Shown: positions 6,450 through 14,865 of the stretch, piece by piece | How positions within the stretch are numbered: position 1 is the stretch's first letter | How the letters are laid out: each line of letters starts with the position of its first letter | From: QS-5-54-17 sp964489295 | GTDB lineage: Bacteria; Patescibacteriota; Saccharimonadia; QS-5-54-17 | Assembly: GCA_964489295.1 (NCBI GenBank) | Contig: CAZAXT010000012.1 | Location: forward strand, 1 to 25,750 | Direction: 5' to 3' | DNA length: 25,750 nt | The notes under the pieces: model-generated | Told to the model about the DNA's origin: nothing | Seen by the model: only the letters and a program-made list of their open reading frames with translations | Databases searched by the model: none | Program-made: the position numbers and the translations under genes

Positions 6450-7511
6450 ATGGCTGAAGCGAACGACACCATACGTCTCCCCGGTCTGATTGATGCTCAC
6501 GTACATCTACGAGATCCCGACCAAACCGAGAAAGAAGACTTCAGGAGCGGGTCAGAAGCAGCGCTTGCCGGTGGATTTACCCACGTGCTGGATATGCCGA
6601 ATAACGCGGAACCGATTACTACACCGGAGAAGCTGCACGACAAAATAGGACTTGCCCGCGAGAAGGCAATAGCCAATATCGGCTTTCATTACGGATCACT
6701 CGGTGACAATTTGAGTACGTTCGAAGAAGCAGCGCGATATGCCAAAGGCCTCAAGTTGTATTTGAACCAAACAACGGGCAACTATCTGCTGGATGTCGAA
6801 CATCTCAAAAAGATATATGCTGCTTGGCCGCAGGATAAGCCAGTATTGCTGCATGCTGAGGAAGACGTCATCGATACAGCCATAGAATCCATACATGGTT
6901 TGGACCGGCCAGTTCACGTCTGCCACGTACCTTCACGGGCGGTACTCCAGGAAATCATCAAGGCCAAATCCGATGGAGCGCCGATAACCTGCGGGGTGTG
7001 CCCGCACCACTTATTTTTGACCGAAGCGGATGCGGAGCAACTCGAGGTATACGGTCAAATGCGGCCTCCGCTGCAGACAGAAGCGGATCAAACCTATCTC
7101 TGGGAACATATGGACGACATCGATATCATCGAATCTGATCATGCCCCCCATACCCGTGAACAGAAGGAAGCGGGCGCTTTTGGCGTACCGGGGCTCGAAA
7201 CAACGCTGCCACTGCTATTGCGCGCCGAACGCGACGGGTGGATCACTCGCCAACAGATAATAGACAAATGTCATACAACTCCGGCGCGGATTTTCGATAT
7301 ACCGGTCACCGACGATACATATGTAGATGTAGACATGCACGAATATGAGCTAAGTGAAAATCAGTTACATACCAAGTGCGGATGGTCGCCGTTTATCGGT
7401 TATACGGTTTACGGAAAGGTCTTCCAGGTGGTTATCGACGGAGAAACCGTATTTCATAATGGCCGAGTACTAGCGAAACCTGGAACCGGCGCCGTTATGG
7501 AGGGTGCGTGA
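6450..7511 (+). CDS. pyrC: Dihydroorotase, CAD-like type
   Basis: The protein has 353 residues from ATG 6450; an in-frame upstream start at 6432 would lie across the promoter. It catalyses the reversible cyclisation of carbamoyl aspartate to dihydroorotate, step three of pyrimidine synthesis. Visible metal-site elements of the amidohydrolase barrel are GLIDAHVHLRDP (His17, His19), the carbamylated-Lys strand GLKLYLNQT, PVLLHAEE, VHVCHVPS and ESDHAPHT (catalytic Asp). PITCGVCPHHLFL and GVPGLETTLPLLL closely follow the dihydroorotase domain of animal CAD, and the protein is short like that domain. Its stop overlaps the GTG start of pyrD (GTGA), so the two are translationally coupled. Confidence 0.92.
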   Translation: MAEANDTIRLPGLIDAHVHLRDPDQTEKEDFRSGSEAALAGGFTHVLDMPNNAEPITTPEKLHDKIGLAREKAIANIGFHYGSLGDNLSTFEEAARYAKGLKLYLNQTTGNYLLDVEHLKKIYAAWPQDKPVLLHAEEDVIDTAIESIHGLDRPVHVCHVPSRAVLQEIIKAKSDGAPITCGVCPHHLFLTEADAEQLEVYGQMRPPLQTEADQTYLWEHMDDIDIIESDHAPHTREQKEAGAFGVPGLETTLPLLLRAERDGWITRQQIIDKCHTTPARIFDIPVTDDTYVDVDMHEYELSENQLHTKCGWSPFIGYTVYGKVFQVVIDGETVFHNGRVLAKPGTGAVMEGA

Positions 7512-8374
7512 AGATAGGTAAGGTATCGATCGAACCGCCGGTCATGAACGGGGCATGCAGTGTCGCCAAAACACCTGAAGATATAGAAGCGTTGAGTGCG
7601 ACAAACATCGGAGCTGTCGTAATCGGTTCCATCACGGTCGAACCCCGAGAAGGTAATGCCGAACCGCGGTGGTACGCCGGGGATAACTATGCGCTCAATT
7701 CCTTCGGCATGCCTAATGAAGGTATGGCGTACTACCGGGATCATCTGCCCGACATGATTCGTTGGGTTCATGCATCAGGCAAAGCATGCGCACTCAATGT
7801 AGCTGGATTTAGTACAGATGAATACGTACGGTTGGCGAGTATGGGGAGTGAAGCCGGTATTGATTTTGTAGAACTAAACTTCGGCTGCCCTAACGTGAGT
7901 GAAAACGGCACCCAAAAACCCATCGTTAGTTTTGATCCGGACGCAATCGAGGAAATCATTACCGCCGTCAGTGAGACGACGGACGTGCCGCTCCTGTGCA
8001 AACTTTCCCCGTATTCCAACCCGGCAGAGTTAGCCCGCGTAGCCGAAATCATTAGTGGCACCGGTCGCGTGGCCGGCGTCACCACTAGCAATACTTTCCC
8101 TAACGGGTTGATGGTGGAAGGAGGCGAACCAGTAATATCATCCGGCACAGGTGGTGTAAGCGGCAGCACTATGCTTCCTATAGGACTGGGGCAAGTCCGG
8201 CAGTTCCGGCAACATTTGCCCGAGGATGTGGCCGTGATAGGTGTTGGCGGAATTGAGTCTAAAGAAGATGCAGACCTGTATTTCCAAGCCGGTGCTTCGG
8301 CGGTGCAAGCGGCAACACTGATCGTCCGCGATGGACATCAGGCGATCGATAGTATCGTCAAGGAGCCCGACTAA
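7508..8374 (+). CDS. pyrD: Dihydroorotate dehydrogenase, class 1
   Basis: The protein has 288 residues from GTG 7508, whose last two bases are shared with the pyrC stop. It oxidises dihydroorotate to orotate with FMN. The loop FVELNFGCPNVSENG holds Cys127, the catalytic base of class 1 (cytosolic) enzymes; class 2 enzymes use Ser. The FMN phosphate site is seen at VAVIGVGGIESKEDADLYFQAGASAVQAAT near the C-terminus, with VTTSNTFPNG before it. No pyrK-like electron-transfer subunit is adjacent, which leans towards a fumarate- or other-acceptor 1A-like enzyme, but this is inference. No other pyrimidine gene is in the window. Confidence 0.92.
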   Translation: MKIGKVSIEPPVMNGACSVAKTPEDIEALSATNIGAVVIGSITVEPREGNAEPRWYAGDNYALNSFGMPNEGMAYYRDHLPDMIRWVHASGKACALNVAGFSTDEYVRLASMGSEAGIDFVELNFGCPNVSENGTQKPIVSFDPDAIEEIITAVSETTDVPLLCKLSPYSNPAELARVAEIISGTGRVAGVTTSNTFPNGLMVEGGEPVISSGTGGVSGSTMLPIGLGQVRQFRQHLPEDVAVIGVGGIESKEDADLYFQAGASAVQAATLIVRDGHQAIDSIVKEPD

Positions 8375-8426
8375 TTCTGGAAAGGTATCTGTTATCGAGA
8401 TTACGCTTGTTAGGATTGGCAGTTTG

Positions 8427-8912
8427 TCACGACATTCTGTGTTCTTCGGGTGCGATAATTTCAAAACTGCCTATGTCATCCGAAGAGGCGATTACGGACG
8501 TGAACCAACACCCATGCGGACCAAGAAACATTCCAAAGTTCGGAGCTCCGTTAAAATTGGCCGTACCTTTGTATTCCGGCTCTTCATGGTGCATGCTAAA
8601 CAGTATTTTGTCAGGATCTGTGACATCCACTACATTGAGTTGTGATACTTTCAGCTCTTTTCCGGCCAAATCGCGCTCTTCTCTGGATTCACTGGAAATT
8701 TCAACAAGTCCATCAGCCGCTTCCAACCCGAAGTGCTGTTTCAAAAACCATTCATTTCCTTTGTGATATGACAAGCTTCCAAAATCCGTAAAAAGTCTTA
8801 CACCCGGTTGTGCAATCAGCCATTGCATTTTTTCTAATCGGTGTTGGGCATCACGAAGTTTCTCTGCATGCTCCGGGGGATCTGCTTTGTACGTTTCCAA
8901 CATATCGTGCAC
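8427..8912 (-). CDS. Hypothetical protein, 161 residues
   Basis: I do not recognise the family. The N-terminal 35 residues are charged and probably helical (MLETYKADPPEHAEKLRDAQHR region). A mixed segment with aromatic residues (SLSYHKGNEWFLKQHFGLE) and then likely beta strands follow (LKVSQLNVVDV, KILFSMHHEEPEYKG, NFGMFLGPHGCWFTSVIAS). There is no signal peptide or membrane segment, so it is probably cytoplasmic. The start may be GTG 8912 or ATG 8903 three codons later; no ribosome-binding site decides. It is convergent with pyrD and divergent from the NADAR gene, and AT-rich relative to pyrD. Confidence 0.65.
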   Translation of the reverse strand: MHDMLETYKADPPEHAEKLRDAQHRLEKMQWLIAQPGVRLFTDFGSLSYHKGNEWFLKQHFGLEAADGLVEISSESREERDLAGKELKVSQLNVVDVTDPDKILFSMHHEEPEYKGTANFNGAPNFGMFLGPHGCWFTSVIASSDDIGSFEIIAPEEHRMS

Positions 8913-8961
8913 AACTCTAACATTTTTCTAGTAGTCTGCAAGTGCGGATGTAATTTTTTGG

Positions 8962-8990
8962 CTGACGTTTGGGTGTATTTCCTTTATAAT
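8962..8990 (+). promoter_or_regulatory. Promoter of NADAR gene
   Basis: CTGACG (8962-8967), a 17-base spacer and a consensus TATAAT (8985-8990). This gives a leader of about 33 bases. Confidence 0.55.
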
Positions 8991-9029
8991 CATTTTTACT
9001 AAAAGACTGCAAAATTGGGAGAGTAATGC

Positions 9030-9539
9030 ATGCGAGAACCCAAACAATACCGCGACTCCGACTTAGCCACTGACGGTGATCCGATCGGCTTTTATGAACG
9101 TGAGTTTTATCCTTTGAGTAACTTCTCCAGTTTTCAGGTGGAGTGGCGGGGCCGGGTGTGGCCGACTTCCGAGCACGCCTACCAGGCAGCGCATTTTTTC
9201 GATACAGCACCGGAGTTAGTAGAGAATATATACAATGCACACTCTGCTCATGAAGCGTACGCGATCGCCAAATCCAACGCCGATCAAGTACCCGACAACT
9301 GGGATGAAATAAAGACGGACGTCATGGAAGAGATATGTGCCCATAAACTCTCCCAACACGAATACGTACGCCGGAAGCTATTGCAAACTGGCGATGTACA
9401 TTTGGTGGAAGATTCGCCCAAAGATGATTTTTGGGGGTGGGGAGAAGCCCGGAACGGCCGTAACGAATTGGGCAACATCTGGATGCGTTTGCGCGATCGG
9501 TTACGTGAAACGCCCGAACAGTTCGAAACTGAGGAATGA
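9030..9539 (+). CDS. NADAR-domain protein (YbiA/RibX-like N-glycosidase family)
   Basis: This 169-residue protein shows the NADAR signature throughout: GFYEREFYPLSNFSSFQV (about 21-38), RVWPTSEHAYQAAHF (about 43-57), the central helices, and KDDFWGWGEARNGRNELGNIWMRLRDRL near the C-terminus. Characterised members are N-glycosidases that act on riboflavin-pathway intermediates (YbiA) or remove ADP-ribose from guanine in DNA. The conserved Glu of the EHAYQ segment and the GxGxxxxGxNxLG loop are present. No riboflavin gene or DarT-like toxin is nearby, so the substrate is open. The weak ribosome-binding site GGGAGAG lies about 8 bases upstream. Confidence 0.88.
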   Translation: MREPKQYRDSDLATDGDPIGFYEREFYPLSNFSSFQVEWRGRVWPTSEHAYQAAHFFDTAPELVENIYNAHSAHEAYAIAKSNADQVPDNWDEIKTDVMEEICAHKLSQHEYVRRKLLQTGDVHLVEDSPKDDFWGWGEARNGRNELGNIWMRLRDRLRETPEQFETEE

Positions 9540-9628
9540 AAAGCGATGCAACACTTTACCTCAGAGCATACATTCCGTATCATGAGTCCATACATCTTTA
9601 TAAACAGGTAACAAAGGAGCTATAACCG

Positions 9629-10168
9629 ATGGCTGAACAGAAGAAGACTCAGAGTCAGAGTAAAAACACACAAAACAAGACAACCCAGAATAAGAGCAAC
9701 CAACGGAAAAGCACGAACGCAAACACGCAGAAACAGCAGCAATCCGGCGGCAGGAAAGCAGCTTTGCAGCAGGCTACAGTCAAACAAAAAATCCGTTTCG
9801 ATCAGTTTCTGGTCGACTCGACGCCACTCTTTTTCGGTGTGTATGCGGCCCTCGTTTCCGGACTTCTGGCTGCTGGTAAGTATTACATGCAGTCCAACCT
9901 TGCCAACGAAATTTTCACATCCAACTCTCAGGATTACATAGCATACTGGATCGCTTTAAGTGATATCGGTTTTCTAGTTGGTGTAGTTGCGTTGGTAGTA
10001 TTACCCTCCATCTCCTACTATCAACGGCATGGATTACGACGGTTAGGAAAAGCGCTTGTACTCGGTTTCGTATTAGTCCTGATTGCTGTCGGTATCTTGT
10101 GGTACTACATTCAAAGTATGCCCGAACCGGAGCCGACACCACAATTCCCGCAAGGTCTGCAACAATAA
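9629..10168 (+). CDS. Small membrane protein with Gln/Asn/Lys-rich N-terminus
   Basis: This 179-residue protein has about 50 residues of low-complexity Q, N, K, T and S at the N-terminus. Three predicted transmembrane helices follow (about 67-89, 104-130 and 138-160), then a Pro-rich tail ending in GLQQ. I recognise no catalytic motif or family. AAAGGAG nine bases before ATG 9629 gives a clear start. The gene is a single unit closed by a strong terminator at 10192-10229. The polar N-terminus is probably an unstructured cytoplasmic segment. Confidence 0.75.
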   Translation: MAEQKKTQSQSKNTQNKTTQNKSNQRKSTNANTQKQQQSGGRKAALQQATVKQKIRFDQFLVDSTPLFFGVYAALVSGLLAAGKYYMQSNLANEIFTSNSQDYIAYWIALSDIGFLVGVVALVVLPSISYYQRHGLRRLGKALVLGFVLVLIAVGILWYYIQSMPEPEPTPQFPQGLQQ

Positions 10169-10191
10169 ACACACTTTCGAGGTTTTCGCCG

Positions 10192-10229
10192 AGATCGCTA
10201 CATCCAGTATCGGATGTAGCGATCTTTTT
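10192..10229 (+). terminator. Intrinsic terminator after the 9629 gene
   Basis: AGATCGCTACATCC (10192-10205) pairs perfectly with 10212-10225 around a six-base loop. The hairpin is followed by TTTT. Confidence 0.9.
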
Positions 10230-10231
10230 CG

Positions 10232-10261
10232 TTGCCTGTTCGTTACAACAGTCGGTATACT
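10232..10261 (+). promoter_or_regulatory. Promoter of mini-ORF / metal ATPase
   Basis: TTGCCT (10232-10237), an 18-base spacer and TATACT (10256-10261). The hexamer ends seven bases before ATG 10269 of a 13-codon ORF, not before the ATPase start. Confidence 0.55.
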
Positions 10262-10268
10262 AAAAGGC

Positions 10269-10310
10269 ATGGCAGAGTATACCAATGTGACTGTGGGTTC
10301 GGCGCAATGA
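10269..10310 (+). CDS. Possible 13-residue leader ORF overlapping the ATPase start
   Basis: ATG 10269 encodes MAEYTNVTVGSAQ and stops at TGA 10308-10310. That stop overlaps the ATPase ATG (ATGA, 10307-10310). TATACT lies seven bases upstream, so the ORF would be read leaderlessly, and the overlap allows coupling to the ATPase, which has no Shine-Dalgarno sequence of its own. The peptide has no metal-binding residues. Alternatively the ORF is chance, or a frameshift separates it from the ATPase. Confidence 0.35.
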   Translation: MAEYTNVTVGSAQ

Positions 10311-12274
10311 GCGAGCACGCGTCTCATGAACACACCGATCATCACGCCCATATGATCACTGATTTCAAACGCCGGTTCTGGATCTCGCTTGCATTGTCGA
10401 TACCCGTATTGTTGCTTTCGCCATTGCTTCAGCAGTTCTTTGGATTGGAAGGACTTGCGTTTACGGGCCAGCAATATGTTTCAGCTCTTTTAGCGACCGG
10501 TATTTTTATATATGGCGGAAAGCCATTTCTGACCGGGTTATACGATGAGATGACGCAACGGAATCCCGGTATGATGACGCTGATCAGCGTGGCCGTCAGC
10601 GTGGCCTACCTATACAGTATGGCGGTCGTGTTCGGAATTCCGGGAGAAGTGTTTTTCTGGGAACTCGCGACGTTGATCGATGTCATGCTACTTGGACACT
10701 GGATCGAAATGCGCTCCGTTATGGGTGCGTCGCGGGCACTGGATGAACTCGCCCGGTTGATGCCCGCAGTGGCACATAAAGTTATAGACGATCAAAAAAC
10801 CGAGGACGTAGCAGTAGAAACGCTCAACCAATCCGATTTCGTCGTGGTAAAACCGGGAGAGAAAATTCCTGCCGACGGCGTGATTACGGAGGGTGCGACC
10901 ACGGTGAATGAAGCCATGATCACGGGGGAGTCAAAACCTGTGGATAAAAAAGTAGATTCCGAAGTCATAGGCGGCTCTATCAATCATGAAGGCTCCATAA
11001 CAATGAAGGTTGAGAAGGCAGGAGACGATTCGTATCTATCCCAAGTTATGGATATGGTTCAAAATGCTCAGGGCTCCCAATCAAAGACCCAGAGCTTGGC
11101 TCACCGAGCTGCGTTCTGGTTGACAATCGTCGCGCTTAGCGGGGGAGCGATAACGTTCGGGGCGTGGCTTTTATTCGGTGCCAGTTTCGATTTTGCGTTG
11201 AGCCGGACAGTAACGGTCATGGTGATCACCTGCCCGCATGCGCTCGGGTTGGCTATACCGTTGGTCGTCTCCCGTTCGACCGCGCTGACTGCTCGCCAAG
11301 GGGTATTGATCCGGGATCGGGATCGGTTCGAAGCCATCCGAAACATTAACACGGTGGTCTTTGATAAAACGGGTACGTTAACCAAAGGAAATTTTGTGGT
11401 TTCGCGGGTGCATACGCTCGGCGACATTGAGGCAGACGAAGTGATAACGCTTGCTGCTTCGGTTGAGTCGCGCTCCGAACATGCGCTCGCTACTGCCATA
11501 GTGGACGCGGCATCAACCACCAAAACAGTCAAAAACTTTCAGGCTATCCCCGGAAAAGGAGTGGCGGGTACCGTCGAAAATACCTATGTCATGGTCGTGA
11601 GTCCGGCCTATCTCGAAGAGCATGGCATTACCGTGGATGCAGAAAAGGTGGCTGAACTACAAAAACGTGGCGATACATTGGCATATGTACTGGCAGAAGA
11701 AACGCCCATAGGCGTGATTGCGCTTGGCGACGAGATTCGTCCCGAGTCGAAAACGGCTATTCGGCAATTGCAGCGTTTCGGTATTACGCCGGTTATGTTG
11801 ACAGGAGACAACGCTGCTACCGCTCAAGCGGTAGCGGGTGAACTTGGCATAGAGGAGTATTACGCTGAAGTATTGCCTGATCAGAAACAAGACATCATAA
11901 CCCGGTTGCAACGCGACGAACGGCGTGTGGTCATGGTGGGTGATGGAATCAACGACGCACCAGCACTCACGACTGCTGATGTCGGTATCGCGATCGGCGC
12001 TGGCACGGATGTGGCGGCAGAGACAGCCGATATCATACTCGTCAACAGCGATCCGCGGGATGTTGTACGCACGATCCGATCTGCCCGGAAGACCTACCGT
12101 AAAATGAAACAGAATTTATGGTGGGCGAGCGGATACAACATCGTAGCCATTCCCTTAGCAGCAGGAGCACTATATGGCATCGGCATTATATTAAGTCCGG
12201 CCGTTGGCGCTGCCTTGATGTCGCTTTCTACAGTGGTCGTGGCTATAAACGCACGAATGCTGAAAATGCCATAA
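10307..12274 (+). CDS. Heavy-metal P-type ATPase, CPH (CopB-like) type
   Basis: The protein has 655 residues from ATG 10307. The N-terminus is His-rich (residues 1-15, HASHEHTDHHAH), typical of CopB-like pumps. The actuator motif is ITGES at about 205-209. The transmembrane metal motif is Cys309-Pro-His (TCPHALGLAIP), which marks the 1B subgroup thought to export Cu or Ag. The phosphorylated Asp353 sits in DKTGTLT. The HP region reads SEHALA, where most relatives have SEHPLA. The hinge is GDGINDAP (545-552). The last helices carry YNIVAIPLAAG and MSLSTVVVAINARML. It pumps metal out of the cytoplasm at the expense of ATP. No copper chaperone or regulator gene is adjacent. Confidence 0.93.
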   Translation: MSEHASHEHTDHHAHMITDFKRRFWISLALSIPVLLLSPLLQQFFGLEGLAFTGQQYVSALLATGIFIYGGKPFLTGLYDEMTQRNPGMMTLISVAVSVAYLYSMAVVFGIPGEVFFWELATLIDVMLLGHWIEMRSVMGASRALDELARLMPAVAHKVIDDQKTEDVAVETLNQSDFVVVKPGEKIPADGVITEGATTVNEAMITGESKPVDKKVDSEVIGGSINHEGSITMKVEKAGDDSYLSQVMDMVQNAQGSQSKTQSLAHRAAFWLTIVALSGGAITFGAWLLFGASFDFALSRTVTVMVITCPHALGLAIPLVVSRSTALTARQGVLIRDRDRFEAIRNINTVVFDKTGTLTKGNFVVSRVHTLGDIEADEVITLAASVESRSEHALATAIVDAASTTKTVKNFQAIPGKGVAGTVENTYVMVVSPAYLEEHGITVDAEKVAELQKRGDTLAYVLAEETPIGVIALGDEIRPESKTAIRQLQRFGITPVMLTGDNAATAQAVAGELGIEEYYAEVLPDQKQDIITRLQRDERRVVMVGDGINDAPALTTADVGIAIGAGTDVAAETADIILVNSDPRDVVRTIRSARKTYRKMKQNLWWASGYNIVAIPLAAGALYGIGIILSPAVGAALMSLSTVVVAINARMLKMP

Positions 12275-12313
12275 CGAACCATAGCTATCCCTGCGGTACA
12301 AGGGGTGGCATGC

Positions 12314-12319
12314 TATAAT
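12314..12319 (+). promoter_or_regulatory. Extended -10 element of PBP1A gene
   Basis: TGCTATAAT holds the extended TG and a consensus TATAAT, about 72 bases before the TTG start. The leader would contain the AAGGAAGGAG ribosome-binding site. Confidence 0.55.
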
Positions 12320-12391
12320 GCATTGAAGCGGAATTATGATTTTGCGCATGCCGGGGCTACCGGAATGCAGTTTTTAAGGAAGGAGTAAGAG

Positions 12392-14791
12392 TTGAAAAAC
12401 GCATACCTACGATTTATGCGGCTCCGATTATGGCAAAAGTTGGCTATTTTCGGGGGTGTTATCGTACTTATCCTCGTACTCATACCACTTCTAACCTATG
12501 CGTATTTTGCGCGCGATATCGCTGACCAGGACCGATTGATGAATCGAAAAAATACCGGTGTGGTGCTGGCGGATCGCAATGGAGAAGAGTTCCACCGGGC
12601 ATATGGTGCTAATTCGTCCAATGGCGAGGAGGTACCGATAGATCAGATGCCCGACCACGTAAAACAAGCACTTATCACGACCGAGGATGAAGAATTCTAC
12701 GAACATGGTGGATATTCTATCGAGTCCATGTTGGCAGCGCTGTACAGCAATATTTTACGAGGTGATCTGAAACACTATGGCGGCTCAACGATCACCCAAC
12801 AGCTAGCTAAGAACGCGTTGCTTTCCAATGAAAAGACGTACCTGCGAAAATATCAGGAGTTATCATTGGCGATCGCTATCGAGCGGTATTACACCAAGGA
12901 TCAGATTCTGGAGATGTATCTGAATTCTGTATACTTCGGAGAAGGCGCGTTCGGCATCGCGGATGCGGCCGAAACGTATTTCGATAAACCGGTACAAGAG
13001 TTAACGGTACCCGAAGCCAGTATGTTGATCGGTATTTTACCTGGTCCTTCGGGTATGTCGCCGATTTCGGGCGATAAAGAAGCCGCTCAGGAACGCCAGG
13101 AACTTGTATTGACGAATCTACAAGAAGCGGGTCATATCACCGCTGAACAGAAAGAAACCTATACTACACGCGAATTGCAGTTCCAGCAGTCGCCCCAGCA
13201 ACGAGATGGATTTGCTATGCACTATGCCCAAATGGTTCTCAGCGAGTTGGAGGAACGATACGGCGAAGAGGAGATTGCCAGGTCCGGTTTCCGCGTTACC
13301 ACGACTCTGGATATATCCTGGCAGGAGCAAGCCAAGAATGCGGTTCAAGAACAGATCAGCCGACTTCAGGGAACTAATGCGACCAACGGTGCGTTGGTGG
13401 CAATAGACCCCTCCAACGGAACCGTGCGTGCGCTCGTGGGAAGCGTGGATTGGGGTAACGAACAATTCGGCAAAGTGAATATGGCGACGACACCCCGTCA
13501 GCCGGGTTCCAGTTTCAAACCGATTTATTATGCCGAGGCATTGCGTCAGCAGGAAATAACTCCCGCGACGATTATCCGGGATGAACCCACTACTTTCGGT
13601 GGCGAGTATCAGCCGGAAAATTTCGACTTTGCCTATCGCGGGGACATTACGGTCCGCTCGGCGCTGGCACAGTCGTTGAATATACCGTCGGTCAAGGTAA
13701 TGGAACGATTGGGTGTCAACGAAGCTGTAGATGCGGCCCAGAATATGGGGTTTGCGGAGGTCAGTGACGAAAATTCATACGGATTGTCGCTTGCGTTGGG
13801 AACCGCCGAAGTCCAGTTGCTCAACCTGACTAATGCCTATGCCGCATTTGCCAACCGAGGAACGCAATTCGAACCCTCGATCATCAGTACGATCCAGGAT
13901 AAATACGAAGAAACAATCCATACGCACGAGCCTGACGGTGAAAATGTGATGAGTGAAGGAGCCGCGTATCTTACATCGTCCATCCTCTCTGATGAGGAAG
14001 CCCGGGCGCCGACGTTCGGGAGTAGTTTGAACATAGATCGCACGGCTGCTGTCAAAACCGGGACAACCGAGGACAGCCGTGATGCGCTCACGGTCGGGTA
14101 TACGCCGCAACTAACTGTTGGCGTATGGGTTGGCAACAACTCCAATGAATCCATGAATGGAATCGGAGGTTCGACCGGTGCCGGGCCTATTTGGCAGGAA
14201 ACCATGCAAGGATTTCTGTCGGATCAGCAGTCACGTGATTTTCAAAAACCCGCCAGCGTTGAGACGGTAACGATATGCCGAAGCAATGGCTTGCCAGCAG
14301 AAAGCGCATTCCCGGGAACGTACACGGAATACTTTTTAAATGGCAGTGTACCCTCGGGGACATGCAATGCCCCTGAACAGGATGACCAGGATCAGGAACA
14401 AAATGACGATCAGGATAATGGCGACAACGAAGACGATACCGGAGAATCGGACCAGCAGGATGACGAAGATCCGCAAAATCCGGAAGAAGACACCGAAGAC
14501 CCGAGTGCGCCGACCGAATTTTCAGCCTCTTCCAGCGGATCCGATGAAGTAACCCTTTCCTGGAGCGCAAGCACCGACAATACGGGTGTAGCTGAGTATG
14601 AGATTTACCGTGAAGGTTCACCGATTGATACCGTGGGCGGCGGCACAACGTCTTACACCGATAGCGGTCTTGATTCCGGAACCACATATTCGTACTACGT
14701 CCGGGCGTATGATGAAGCGGGTAATACGAGCGACCCATCTGATTCCGACAGTGCGACGACAGATCAAGGGACGAATGACTCAAACGGGTGA
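12392..14791 (+). CDS. Class A penicillin-binding protein with C-terminal fibronectin-III domain
   Basis: The protein has 799 residues from TTG 12392; the strong Shine-Dalgarno AAGGAAGGAG (12377-12386), six bases upstream, decides this start. A membrane anchor lies at about residues 15-37. The GT51 glycosyltransferase shows Glu98 in TTEDEEFYEHGG, GGSTITQQLAKN and YLNSVYFGEGAFGI. The transpeptidase has SSFK (Ser373, Lys376), SLN (428-430) and KTG (555-557). The protein polymerises and crosslinks peptidoglycan on the outer face. After the catalytic core comes an acidic D/E/Q/N-rich linker of about 45 residues, then one fibronectin-III domain (about 707-795). That tail is unusual for the family and may bind a surface partner or polymer. 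The coding assignment is secure; the tail's role is open. Confidence 0.95.
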   Translation: MKNAYLRFMRLRLWQKLAIFGGVIVLILVLIPLLTYAYFARDIADQDRLMNRKNTGVVLADRNGEEFHRAYGANSSNGEEVPIDQMPDHVKQALITTEDEEFYEHGGYSIESMLAALYSNILRGDLKHYGGSTITQQLAKNALLSNEKTYLRKYQELSLAIAIERYYTKDQILEMYLNSVYFGEGAFGIADAAETYFDKPVQELTVPEASMLIGILPGPSGMSPISGDKEAAQERQELVLTNLQEAGHITAEQKETYTTRELQFQQSPQQRDGFAMHYAQMVLSELEERYGEEEIARSGFRVTTTLDISWQEQAKNAVQEQISRLQGTNATNGALVAIDPSNGTVRALVGSVDWGNEQFGKVNMATTPRQPGSSFKPIYYAEALRQQEITPATIIRDEPTTFGGEYQPENFDFAYRGDITVRSALAQSLNIPSVKVMERLGVNEAVDAAQNMGFAEVSDENSYGLSLALGTAEVQLLNLTNAYAAFANRGTQFEPSIISTIQDKYEETIHTHEPDGENVMSEGAAYLTSSILSDEEARAPTFGSSLNIDRTAAVKTGTTEDSRDALTVGYTPQLTVGVWVGNNSNESMNGIGGSTGAGPIWQETMQGFLSDQQSRDFQKPASVETVTICRSNGLPAESAFPGTYTEYFLNGSVPSGTCNAPEQDDQDQEQNDDQDNGDNEDDTGESDQQDDEDPQNPEEDTEDPSAPTEFSASSSGSDEVTLSWSASTDNTGVAEYEIYREGSPIDTVGGGTTSYTDSGLDSGTTYSYYVRAYDEAGNTSDPSDSDSATTDQGTNDSNG

Positions 14792-14853
14792 ACGAACGGA
14801 GATGGCAACACCGGGACGAATCCGTAAATCACGGAACGGTGAATTGCCTCTGA

Positions 14854-14859
14854 TACAAT
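14854..14859 (+). promoter_or_regulatory. -10 element, leaderless start of small membrane protein
   Basis: TACAAT lies six bases before ATG 14866, with no Shine-Dalgarno sequence. Confidence 0.55.
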
Positions 14860-14865
14860 ACGGAT

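Noticed and set aside
10232..10306. N-terminal extension of the metal ATPase that includes CDCGF and could look like a metal-binding site
   Set aside because: There is no ATG, GTG or TTG start with a promoter ahead of it in this frame after 10232, and the -10 and terminator occupy the upstream region.
14187..14783. Long open frame on the minus strand opposite the PBP tail (198 codons)
   Set aside because: It is antisense to the acidic linker and FN3 domain, rich in Arg, His and Pro as expected from a shadow frame, and has no promoter or ribosome-binding site.
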